From the NCBI GenBank assembly GCA_004009845.1, contig RMBW01000153.1, positions 1-50,685 of the forward strand: DNA of 50,685 nucleotides, read 5' to 3'. Under the pieces are notes generated by a model. That model made no database searches. It had not been told where the DNA came from and saw only the letters and a program-made list of their open reading frames with translations. Of this stretch, positions 23,291 to 34,952 are shown piece by piece. How positions within the stretch are numbered: position 1 is the first letter of the stretch; every line of letters begins with the position of its first letter. A program made the translations under genes and the position numbers. The DNA is from Davidsoniella eucalypti. Taxonomy: Eukaryota; Ascomycota; Sordariomycetes; Microascales; Ceratocystidaceae.

Positions 23291-25946
23291 TTAGAAGTGG
23301 CGATACTCGGGCACTATTCCAGACCGAATGTCGTTTGGCCGGCCAATCCGATGATACTGCATGCTGTTCGGCGTGATGGGCTGTGGGATCAAGTGGTACG
23401 AGCTTAAAGACGTAGATACCGGTGGATACATGAGAGAGTTTACTGTTCGGACCGGGCGGTACGGGCTGCTACGATCTGGCATGTAAGTCATAGGTGACAA
23501 GGTTGTAAACGGACTTCTCTGCAGTCCATGAGAAACCGTATCCAGAGGCGTTGGAATTGGCCCAGCAGATCGTTGGATTGTAGGCGACAGTGGTGACCTG
23601 GGCATTGACAAAGAAAGGTTGTTGTACCCATGGCTCATCATGTTGCCTTGCGCATGTTGTTGGTGCTGGTGCTGGTGCTGGTGCTGGTGCTGGTGCCCCA
23701 TATAAGCCAAATCCGCAGTCGGATGTCCTTGAGGGCTAATACCAAACCGGCCCATAGTACCAGGAGAGTGACGCTTAGTAGGCGTCACGTAACCCACTGC
23801 CGGCAGCTGAGCCATCGAGGTTGGAGGCAAGATCGTAGGGGTCGACACCCGCGGGAGATGAGATCCCATGGGAACTGAGGATGCTTGCGAAGCTGTGTGA
23901 GGCACTCCCGTTGAAGATGAATACATGAGGCCTGCAGTATGCGGCAGCACTGTTGACGGTATGATGTTACGGTTCGCATTACCCCCTCCATTGGAGACCA
24001 TAGGTGCGGATAGGGTTGAGGGAATGGACCGAGTAGCCAATGAACCAAAGCTATTACCAGCGATATTGTTATTGATGTTGCTGCTGCCGACAGGCGGCAC
24101 AGAGGCAAGACTTGCCATGTTTGCTGGTGGGCAAACATGAGTCTGATGCTGCTGCTGTTGGGCCACGGGCTGGTTGGTCTGAGATGACATGTGAGGTGCT
24201 TGTTGCAGGTGGTGTTGCTGCTGTGATGTCGCAGTGTGATCCTGGATGGAAGTGTTCACCGTCAGATTGGGCAGTACAATACGGCGATTATCTCGCAACT
24301 GCATAGGCTGGGACGAAGCCTGCATTTGAGCCTGCTGCATAGAGTTTTGCTGGGACGCTAGACTGTAGGCTGTAGTAGATGGTGACATGGCTGGAGCAGC
24401 GTAGCGCTGTACGCAGGGAAGACCATGGATTGGCGAAGCAGGGTAGTCGAGGTCTGATGTGCGGCGTGTCTTGCGAGGGTCCGACTGATTGTCTGTCTCT
24501 GGGTAATTCCGCTTGCGTGAACCAACAGACAAAGAGGGTGATAACTCTGGCTGGTAGCCGAGTTGTCCGCCGGATGCACCAGACCCGCGGTTTGTAGCAG
24601 TCGAAGATGACGGCACGTAGTTAGTGCTAAGTCTCGAGGGCGAGTGTGATGAGTGTGCGTGTTGTGCCGGGGCCGGTTGCGAGGTGAACGATTGTGGCGC
24701 TTGGCTGTGCGTCAGCGTGTTCGGGTCAGGCGACGATATTCTTCTCCGTGCAGCCTCGTCGTAGTATGCCTTCATGTTGGCCATATTCTTAAGCCACGCA
24801 GACCATTGCTGCTCGCGAACAAACAAGCTATAGCGCATATTACTAAGGAATTCCATTTCCATACAATGAATTTGATCCACCTTGATCGAAGACACATCGG
24901 CCCAAGTCTTGTTGGTGTATGTGTTGTCATCCAAAACTACACATAAGGTTAGCTTTTGATACGGTAGAGTTTCCCATAATGGTTCAGTCACTTACACTTG
25001 TTACCAAGCATCAGAGCAATGGTCAATAGTCTGTAAACACTGCCATAGTGACCCTTGATGTGTTGGTTGCTCCGCTTCAGTCTGTAGATGAGCAATAGGG
25101 CAAGAACAACGACATTTTGCGTCACCTGAGTAGTGTTCAAGATAGCATGAGTCCACTTGAGCAGCTCCGGCGTAGCAATGGCCTCAGGCACTAGTCGTTG
25201 GCGTGGCAGGGGCGAGCCGCGAGTGTATTGGCACGCCTCGGCGACGACATTCCAGGGTTCTTGGACCATGAAGCAGGTCATCTAAGTCAAATTCAAGTTA
25301 GCAAGTGTCTCCGCGGAGCAAGCATGACTCCAAAACGCCTTGTACGTACCTGAGCAACGAAGTCGGAAAAACTGCCACCGTCAGAGCTGATGCAAGCTGG
25401 CATGGTCATACTGTGGATTTCGAGTCCGTTCTTTTTCGGGGCTTCGGTTGTGGGAGGTGCTACATTAGCGGCCGACACAGTCTGAAAGGTAGAATGGCCT
25501 TGAGAGGGGGGTCGGGCGTGTGCTTGTGACAATATTGGCGGCTGCTGCTGCTGTGGTTGTTGCTGGCGATGTTGGTGATGTTGATGTTGTTGTGGTGGTG
25601 GCACATGAATGGTTTGCTGTAATTGCTGCAATTGTTGCATTCGTTGTTGTTGTTGTTGGTGTTGTTGTGATGGCATATAAGAGGCGCTATTCGTGTTGGC
25701 ACTATTTGCGTATGTTTGAGAACTATTCCCCGCGAATAATGAGGATAGCGAAGATTGTGAGTTTGTCCTGTAGGAGCTAAAAGAGCTAGAATTCTCGTCG
25801 GTATGGTACGCTGAGGAGTCTGTCATATCGCGATTCACTGGTGGCTTTTGGTCGTGTGTTGCTGAGGAGCCAGGCAGATAGTTCGGGAACGATGATGTGT
25901 ATGAGCCAGTGCCATAGTGGCTACTGGTTTGGTACATTGCGCTCAT
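23291..25946 (-). CDS. CLG1: Clg1-like cyclin (Pho85/Pef1 type)
   Basis: Predicted cyclin partner of a Pho85/Pef1-type CDK, of the group named Clg1 in yeasts (often annotated 'meiotically up-regulated gene 80' in filamentous fungi). Exon 1 is 25946-25350 (ATG 25946), intron 25349-25282 (68 bp), exon 2 is 25281-24996, intron 24995-24937 (59 bp), exon 3 is 24936-23291; 842 residues. The cyclin box spans about 195-345: FVAQMTCFMVQEPW across intron 1, then LLKWTHAILNTTQVTQNVV, YRLLTIALMLGNKFLDD across intron 2, NTYTNKTWADVS, and LSNMRYSLFVREQQWSAWL. The N-terminal 190 residues hold Gln-rich tracts. The C-terminal 500 residues are disordered, Ser/Pro/Gln-rich, with a (HQ)n run near 705-715. Both splice junctions restore family motifs, so the model is secure. 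The CDK partner and process are inferred from the family. Confidence 0.87.
23660..23696. repeat. GTGCTG hexamer repeat inside the cyclin gene
   Basis: Perfect tandem hexamer encoding alternating His-Gln on the minus strand. In frame, so length changes would alter only the (HQ)n number. Confidence 0.9.
24937..24995 (-). other. Cyclin gene intron 2
   Basis: 59 bp, phase 1, donor GTAAGT, branch GCTAAC, acceptor TGTAG. It interrupts the cyclin box between GNK and the restored F-LDDNTY motif. Confidence 0.9.
25282..25349 (-). other. Cyclin gene intron 1
   Basis: 68 bp, phase 0, donor GTACGT after CAG, branch GCTAAC, acceptor CTTAG. It joins SDFVAQ to MTCFMVQEPW. Confidence 0.9.
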
Positions 25947-28200
25947 GTTTGGCAGTGAAGTATGATGCGATAACCTGTGGATCCAGATGTTCCCGCGTCA
26001 CAGCGAGCTTTCGAAGAAGCAGAGGACTACGCTTCGTCGTCGCTGGATGCTCTGGTCGCTCAAGCAGGGCTATCGACAGACAGAAATTTGAGTACACTAT
26101 GGGTGGTGTGTCGGTTTGTTGCGGCAGTATGTATAGCAGATGGCTGCGTATGGAGGAGACAAAGGCTCGCTCAATGGATTGTTCGGCCGTATATGGGAGA
26201 TTCGAAGACGAAAGATTCAAGATGCTCGATATCATGAATTGGTGATACGGGAGGCAGTTACTCTGGTGTCAGTCTGGAGATAGTCGTTGGCTGGATCAAT
26301 AGCCAATGTGTAACCAGAGATGTCTGATATACAGATGGGGGCAACGGGAAGCTTGGTAGTGTCCTGGTCGGCAGCTGAGATTAAGCGGTTGATATTCGCG
26401 ATGCTCGTAGTGTGATGGTGAGAAGGACAAGGCAGCTCGGTCGTCTTAGTCAGGTTGGCGGCTCGTGGTCAAGAGCAACGGGCGTCGAGACTAGAGGGAT
26501 GAGAAGAAGGCTGGCAAGAAGACTGAAAAGAAGACTGGAAAGAAGAGGAGAGGGCGAAGTTGAGGTCGAAGTAGAGGTAGAGGTATAGAGGGACTTGATA
26601 GACTGGCAGATCGTCTGGTGCATGGGGGTAGAGTATTAGTAAGTGGTAGTTGCGCAGTACGTAGTGCGTAGTGAGTGGCAGGTAGGCCGGCTATTATGGA
26701 AGAGCCAAGGAAATGCGCAGTGCAGTAGGTAGTAAGTCGACTAGCTAACTAACTGCAGATGTTGGTTGCTCTGATAATTCTGCCAGTCACAGTCGACGGG
26801 GAAATAAAGAAATAAAATAAAAAATAAGAGGGAGGCCAGTCTGGAATAACAAGTCGAGACAGGGCCAGCTTGGGTTTATTGGTTGTTCATATGGTTCTGG
26901 AAACAGCAGCAAGCAAGTCGAGCCATGAACATAGAGAGATACAGAGTACGATGGGCAGTATCGACGAGTCTGACAAATCTTGTCTCTTGATGAATTGTCG
27001 TAGGCAATGGAATGTTGGTGAGCGAGAATGGCACGGTAGCCAGGACAGGCAAGCAACAAAGGGAAAGGAAGCAAATTTACAGATAGAAGAAGGGAAGGAA
27101 TAACGACGCAGAACGCAGACTAGATCAGACACAGCGCTTGGTTCTGCTCAGGCGGTTGTTTGTTAGGTTCAGGGCGATCAGAGGCGTGTATCAAATTAGC
27201 GTCCCCATCCCCATTATCGTATTATAGGCCGGGAGGCAGATGTGACAGGCAACCAGCGGAAAAGAGGAGAACTGAGTGATGGAAGTGCAGAGAAAGAAAC
27301 AAAAGACATGCGACAGATGTGTTTTGTCAACTGAGTAAAAGTCGGGAATCAGAGATACAGATTGTACATGATACATTGGCACTGCTAAACAAGCAGCAAG
27401 GCAGGATGATCGTTGTTGTTGAATTTGGTGAGCAGCAGCAGTAGCCAGTCTATTGAGAGCACAACAGTTGGCACCGGGTACAGCACGTATATGTACTGTA
27501 TGCACTCTAGGCACTATAGGACTTCTTTCTTAGCCTTCTTAGCCGGCGGTCCTGGTCGCAGTCCTTGGCCCCAGCCAAATAAAAAGAAGAAAAAGGTCTG
27601 TTAGTGAGAAGAAATATTGGCCCAGGGCTTTCTTTACGTACTACATTACATGTATGTATAGAGTCTCTCCATGCCAATATATTCCACCTTATTTGTGCGC
27701 AAAGGTTATAAATATTCGCAGTTCAATGCTTTTTTGCTGTGTTGTATTTATTTTGCTTTTGCTGTTGCTCTTGCTCTTGCTCTTGCTCTTGTTTTTGTTA
27801 TTGTTATTGTGATTTATTGTGGATCTCGCTTTCGTGGCAGTTGCTGCTCTCAGCATCAAGCACTGGCAGTGGCGAGGTAGTTTCCGCAAGCAATTGCCAA
27901 GTTTGCCTTCGTCTTTTTATTCACCTAAGCCTGACTCTGGCTATCGTTTATTATGCATTTATCCACTCGATTTTGATTCAGTCATTCTATTATACATATA
28001 CAGCATTCACTGAAATTATATCTTTCCCAGGAATATGAGAAGCAAGGGAAGCGAGAATATAACTAGCAGAAAAAGATAAACGTACACATAGTACGCGTTG
28101 CATCTATCAATTAGCTAAACTTGAAATAATAAAATAAAATAAAAGACCCACGCCTCTATATAAGCAAGCTCGCCGCCTAAGCTTTGCCAACTAAGCTTTG
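25947..28200. promoter_or_regulatory. Upstream region of the cyclin gene
   Basis: Contains the presumed promoter and leader of the leftward cyclin gene. Purine-rich repeats (GAAGAAGACTG-like) lie at about 26505-26590 and short GTAGT/AGTAG repeats at 26630-26745. A minus-strand open frame starts with ATG at 26235 and stops at 25921, past the cyclin ATG in another frame, so it would act as an overlapping uORF if transcription starts upstream of it. A TTGCTC hexamer repeat is at 27763-27791. No other gene is recognised. Confidence 0.4.
27763..27791. repeat. (TTGCTC)n short tandem repeat
   Basis: Nearly perfect hexamer repeat of four to five units in non-coding DNA. Confidence 0.85.
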
Positions 28201-28415
28201 ATAACCTAAGCTCAAACGATGAGCATTCCAGATGCCTCCAAAAGGGCAATTCTTTTCACTAAAGGCAGATACAGCAAGAAACTCTAGTTGAAAAGCGGAC
28301 ATTCATTAAGCAAGGCTATCCAAATGCACTGAATAATACCGCCACATAGCTGCCTTTAGCCTTTGATCTCTTCTCTAGTCTCATTTTCCATCGTCTAGAT
28401 GCATGAGCCAGCTAC

Positions 28416-28450
28416 TACATACATACATACATGCATACATACATACATAC
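28416..28450. repeat. (TACA)n microsatellite
   Basis: ACAT/TACA tetramer repeat with one G interruption, about 35 bp. Confidence 0.9.
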
Positions 28451-31431
28451 GTCACGTACTGTCACATACATCACCATGCAGACGACAAGACGGGTCGCCG
28501 TTGCTTTTACAAGGCTTACAAAGAAGTATAAGTATGTATATGGCCTACCTAATACTACATGCCTACGATGGATACCAAACAGCCTCTCCGGCCAGCAAAT
28601 CAGGGCCTCTATCTGTACATCGTCAGGAAAAAGACAATTCAAATAAATGACCAGCGTGCGATAGCATGCATGGCATGCACCACATGAAATCAAATCAAAA
28701 TGCCCGCCCAATCTCGACTGGTTTGAGGGAAGCGGGCAATGTGAAAATAGATAATACAAAATCAAGACCAGGCTCGAACCTCACTCAAGCCTCAGCCAGT
28801 CAGACAAAGCATGGGGTGATGATGATGGGATCCATCTTATTTATATCTTATTTGCAAATGTCTGGAGCTGTATAGTACATAATGTGTAGTGTATTAGTAT
28901 AGTAATGAGACGCAGTAACACCCTTCTCTTCTTATGCTTCTTGCATAGCATACATAATAAATATGGCATGATAATCCCGACTCACAGGTGATACGCCCAG
29001 CCAGATTTTCGCTAGGCATGTAACAAGAAAGTATTCTTACTTGGCTGCAAGAGGCTTAGGGAAAGAAACAGTGATATTCACGACTATGAGGGGAAGAAAA
29101 AAAAGAAACGAAAAAAGTATCGACCAGAAATCAAGGCATCAAAACATGGTATCTGTCCAGGTTCTTTGCATTGTTATCTGCTCCCCCCCTCTCCACAATA
29201 TTGGGCTTTTTTTTATTAATTATTGTTTTTTTTTTCATTATTCTCTTGATCGAAAAGACCGTGAGGGAAAGAAATAAAAGCAAGAAACAGATATTCACCA
29301 GAAAGAAAGAAAAGAAAAAAAGATGCGCAAATATGAAGCGAAAATTAAAAAGACGTGAGACATGCGTTTCCAGTAGTGCCTTTGCCAGCCCAGATCGCCT
29401 TTGTTTTTTTATTCCGATACAACTGAGCATTAGATGCGAATTACAGAAGGAAAAAAGACCGGGGACTTCTGAAGCGCAGTGTGGTGGGCTTCAAAACAGC
29501 AGTGGCAGCGGGCAATGAATCCGTGCTACAGTCCAGGAGGCACTGTAGCACTGGCACACTGGCGTTACCACTAGAGCACTGTGGAGTACCGAAGTACTAC
29601 TGATATAAGTACCAGACTGGACTTCTTCCGTCTCTCTGTGTATACATGTGGGCTCACTACAGGCCTACGGTACGAGAAGTATATGGGTTCTACTGCTAGG
29701 CCCAGAATATCAGCAGTCTTCGAGGCCACAGATGCTTTCACAACGCAGGTCGCAGCAGAAGCCAGATGCCCTTACGCAGTGTTGTTTGCCGACGATCTTG
29801 CGTCTGGGGGGACGACGGCAGCTGGCCTGAGAATAAATAGAAATGGAAGTGGAATTGGAATTGGCCGCCGGATATGCGTGTACCGCCAATGTACCGTCCG
29901 TACCAGGCCTTCTGTGTCTCTTCTTTGCTCATTTATCCTTCTCTCTAACTAGCACGCTGGTTTTTCGTTCCCTGACTAAGCCTTTTTGGATTCCCTGGCC
30001 TGTTTTCCCTGCTTCCCTAATCGGGTAAAGCGAATCTTGCATAAGGGCCAAGTCCAGCGGCGGTGATTACTGAGCGCCCCAGTTTTTTTTTTATCACGCC
30101 TATTTTCGTAGTGGCGGTTGTTTCTCAATTTGATCATTTTGCTACGATGAAAAAGAAAAGAAAAAGAACAACCTCATCAGCTCTCTACGATATCCGTTGC
30201 TATCTAGCATGATTACACTATTTGCTACTAAAGTTATTGGGGCGGCTGGAGCAGCCAAAAAGGATGCGTTGCCCACGATGGAAGACACAGAGGTTCGTTT
30301 GGCCGGCCTGATCAAAGAAAGAGTCTCGGATTGTGTTCTGGACCGCCCCCGGTTGCAGAAGCAGAGACCTTGTGTGTGCCAGGTTGAGGAACAGACCTCT
30401 CTATCTGTAGTTTATACGTAGAAAGAAAAGATCAAGAATCAAGAGAAATGGCTAGAATAATATAATTCCCAATTTCAAACCAGAGTAGTCACGAACTAGC
30501 TCGAGCATTTCCTAACGGCATCAGGATTAAAATACTTGGACTACGAGCATCTACAAGACACGGCATCTCATCCCCATTCTCACTGTTTTATTATCACCAT
30601 TTTTCATTTTCATTTCTCGCTCAAACAACACCTAAACGAATTGTTCTGCGACGCATCAGGCACAAGCAAACAAAAGTTACCGACGGGCCCCCTTGAGTAG
30701 AGAAGAAGAAAATAAAGCATACACAAGGTCAACCATCGATCCGTAAATTCAACTACATGTAGTCTATTGGTGGAGGAAGAACAAGCTTCACCTTTTTTTT
30801 TCCTTGCTTTCTTTCCAGTTCCCTCCAACCCCAAGCCAAGTTCCAAGTTTATCCATGTTACCGAGACTACTTATTTCCCTCCTTCTCTTTTTGCCTTGCA
30901 CTAGATATTGGGATTCAAAGGCTAGACTTCGAAATCAAGCCAGTCTAGCTGATAAGTGGCGGTGATTATTTTCTTTTGTATCTCCCTTGATAAATGTATG
31001 ATCAGCTCTTTGGTGTACAGACATATCCATAGACTATAAATATATACCTTTTTTCAATTCATTTATCTTATGGAGCTATAGAGCTATGAATATGTTAAAT
31101 ATATACCTAATAGAGAGCAAAATTGCCAGGCTTCTATAGAGAAGGGGAGCTTGGCGAATTCAATTAATGAACGAAATGTCATATATTTCACATGAATCGA
31201 CACCCATTTGGTCATATACGCCAATATGTCAAAGCACTTATGGTCTATCGTTATGATGTATTCCCCCTGCAGAAAAATACAAAGCTAGCGAAGCGGACCT
31301 TACTAGAAGATCTGGGCTGGACTTTGCCTAGTAGATTTTCTGAGATATTAACGCCGTTTCTTCTCTTTCTTCTTTTGGTCTCTTCTGCCTGAATATGTCC
31401 ATCTTTGAAATGACACTGATATACAGATATG

Positions 31432-31456
31432 TATCTGTATCTGTATCTGTATCTGT
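31432..31456. repeat. (TATCTG)n short tandem repeat
   Basis: Four hexamer units in tandem in non-coding DNA. Related AGATACAGATGC units recur near 34036-34062. Confidence 0.85.
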
Positions 31457-34400
31457 AATATCAGTTGAGCTATCCACCGACAGGTGAACGACATATCTGT
31501 ACAAATGATTAAAGGCTTACTCTTCTCAGTTATATCTAGCAGCAGAGCAAAAAAGAAAAAGGGTTTTGTGTAGGCTGAATGGATGGATAATATGTATTTC
31601 AACCAATAACGGTTGGTGATATGGCATATCTTCTCTTCCTTTAAGATTCCTCTAAATAAGATTTCCGCAATATCGCGTTTCCATATAATTCCTAATCCGT
31701 ATTATCCAGCCCTGATATTAGCCTTGGCCAGCGGCAAAAACAAAATAAATCATGTAAAGAAGGTAAAGGTATAATGCGAGACTAGATTTCTTTCTTTTAG
31801 TGTTGGTCTAGAAAGTAAGAAAAAAGTGTGTGAATTGACTGATGAAAACAAGACTATCAAGATGCCACAATCTTAACAGAGTAATGAAAAAAAAAAGTTG
31901 ATGATGATGATGATGAGGGGGCCGGTTAGACAATCAGCCGCGCTAAATCAGATGCCCTCTTTTTACTACTAGACATCTATCCACTTGAAAAACGGGAGGG
32001 TCTTTACGTCACATTCAGAGCCTCGCCCCGATATATTAGCTACACCTATCATTCTATCTCCATTAGACATACATGACTATGTTGTTTATATCTCCGTGGT
32101 GTGATATGTTATACCTGGAATGATGTTATTCGACGTATCTCTCCAGAAAATGCAGAGAGAAAGAGAAATAAAGACATAAAAAGATAGGTAGGCATCAATT
32201 ATTCGCTAGGAACGGTATGAAAGAAAAAAGAAACATATAGATCCTATTTTATGTTTTTTTTTTGTTTCTTTAATGTTCGGGTGGACCACCAGCCGCCTTT
32301 ATCCGTCCCACCTTCATCATGGAATAGAAAGATATTTCGATGCCTTTTTTTCTCACTCTTTTTCTCATTTGATATTGTTAACAGCTTAAAATCCTACAAA
32401 GTTCAGATATGGGTACTAACAAAGCAAAGTAAAGCAAAAAAATAAAAGCTATAATGGCGGGTTGAAACTTCCGGAGTTGGCTGGGTTGACAAGGGATCAT
32501 GCAATAGACTTTTTCTTTCGTTTTTTTTTTCTTAGTTGTATTATAGTATCTTCCTTTTCTTATCATCTTGTATCTTGTCATTTATAGTTTTTTCTTTTCG
32601 GTTTCAATCAACATCTCACTATAAAACAGATATAAGCAAAACAGAGTGACGAAAGGCAATACAATAGAGTCATGTTTTCCATCTTGAGGGATTAAAATGC
32701 CTGGCAAGCGGTAGTATAAAAGCTATTGTCTGTATACTTATGTGATCTCATTTACATGCTGATTAGCGGATATCTTCTGTGATTTTAATGTCTTCCCCGT
32801 TCGTATTGCCGCCGCCAATATTCAAGCGTGGTACCATCTTTTTTTTTACTTAGCACGTCACAGTATCAACGCCAAGTTCAGCTATCATTCTAGGGTTATA
32901 TATAAACCCAGAAAATCACATATACTTTATTTTCTAATTATCTCATTTTTTTATACTTTTTTGCCACGACGGTACTTGAGTCCTACCAGAAGATGGGATA
33001 TACTATAGTATAAGATTCCAACTTCAGAGCAGGCCTTTATAGTTAATTTGGCTCTATCAATTAGATAAAATACTAACTAGTTAGTGATTTTGCTGTAGAG
33101 GGAGTCCTGCTTATCAACATATCTTGGTCTGCTTACGATGAGACAACAAATACGAGGGGACGATATTAACAAGACGGTGACAAAGTCAGAAAGAAAAACG
33201 GTACACCAAAAAAATATAAGACACCGCCAGAGACAACAGCGTAGCAACTTTTTTTTTCTTTTCTTTGACTTGGGATCTCAGCTATTCTGCCTGGGCTTCT
33301 TGGTTTACCAGGCTCTCTCTACTTTTGATAAAGTCCAAATTCAAACAGCTCGTTGGGCTACTATAGGAATGCGATCTGCTCGGCTGTTTAGGTACTTTTA
33401 GTGGCCAAGTTGGAATAGATTTACACTCTTATATTTGTGAATGTCGTCTATAAAACGATGTATACTGAGAAGATTGTGTACATATACCTAGGGATGGGCT
33501 ATGAAAGCGACGGACTTTGAGTGGGCTTCTTTTTCTGTTATTTTCGTTTTCATCTTCCTTTACCTTAAGTGGACTTTGCCTTCGCTTTCGTCGAGTTATA
33601 TCTAAGCCGTGTTTTATATATCACTCAACGGATGTACAAAGTACTGTTATCTCCACGGATATCCTTCATTTATTTTTATTTCTATTGCTTCAATAAACCG
33701 TCTTTAGTAAATATTCATGGGGGGTCATGTAATATAGCTAGAGCTAGAGGAAGACACATATACACATGTATATCTATATTTTTCACGTTTGAAAAGAATG
33801 GCTTGTTGGGGCTGGTTTGAGGCGATGAAGACGACCTGTGATGAGCTGGCCTAGTTTGTTAAAAGGGATGTTGTCATGCATATATGTAAGTAAATATATA
33901 TATTTGTATAATAGTACCAGGCCAGTGGACGAGTTATACCATGTTCAATGTATTGGTATACATATGTGACTACACATAAGCTGTCATAGGTTGTTTATGC
34001 ATTTGTTATTACAGTCATAGCGTCGGACGCACATACAGATACAGATGCAGATACAGATGCACATATATGTATAATTCGGGTTGATATCTGACCTGGGTTC
34101 GTCCAAGACGATTATCACGGTTGTGAGCTTTTATAATTTCCTCTATTAAATCTATTATAACTCATGAACGACAAGTCTGCAGCTGTACTATAGCAAAACT
34201 GCCCAACATTGAGAATAGCATAGGGAAACATCTGTCCAGTACAGCTGACCCTTGAGTGTTTCGATGCCATGACAGTATAAAAAAATAAAAATATATAAAA
34301 TATAAAATATAAATATAATAAAAAGCGATGGCTTTCAACCACAAAAGTCAAGAAAATCAGTCACAAGGACATCCAACCACAGAGACGGACACCAGGCTTG

Positions 34401-34923
34401 CATTTCTCTTTTTCATTAGACATTATTTTCTATTTTGAGTCCTTGTTTCTTCTCTTGTTAATCGAATAGCCCTTGACCGCACATCAACCACACGCTGGTG
34501 AACTTCAATTTCTGACTCTTCCGAAACGAGGCATATCCTATAGCGCATCAAATTGTCTAAGCTGAATGGCTGACTGACCTGACTGGCCTGATCTGACCTA
34601 ACGGACTTTGTGATGTACTCCGCTTAATTGGGGAAGTGTCTTTCAGCATTTTAGTGCTCTGTAGTTGTGGTAGAATCTAACATGCATCTTACTCTTGTAT
34701 TTATCCATTGTCACATCAGTTGGTAGCAATATAAAATAAAATAAAATAAACAGAGCACTGGGGGAGACAAGGCCTTCGTAAGCCTCGGATTTCGGCCTGT
34801 TCAAACACCCACCGCCTAGACGATACATAGTATAACTAGACCCTTCTTTTTCTCTCGGGATTTTCTTCTTTTGTTGTCCGCTCAGATCGATAGGAAACAT
34901 GAGATGAATCCGGACTTGTCGTA

Positions 34924-34952
34924 TCCTGTCCTGTCCTGTCCTGTCCTGTCCT
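34924..34952. repeat. (TCCTG)n pentamer repeat
   Basis: Five perfect TCCTG units followed by a variant unit. Confidence 0.9.

Noticed and set aside
28771..28780. B-box-like GGTTCGAGCC on the minus strand
   Set aside because: Flanking bases do not form a T-stem, and no A box or acceptor stem is present, so it is not a tRNA.
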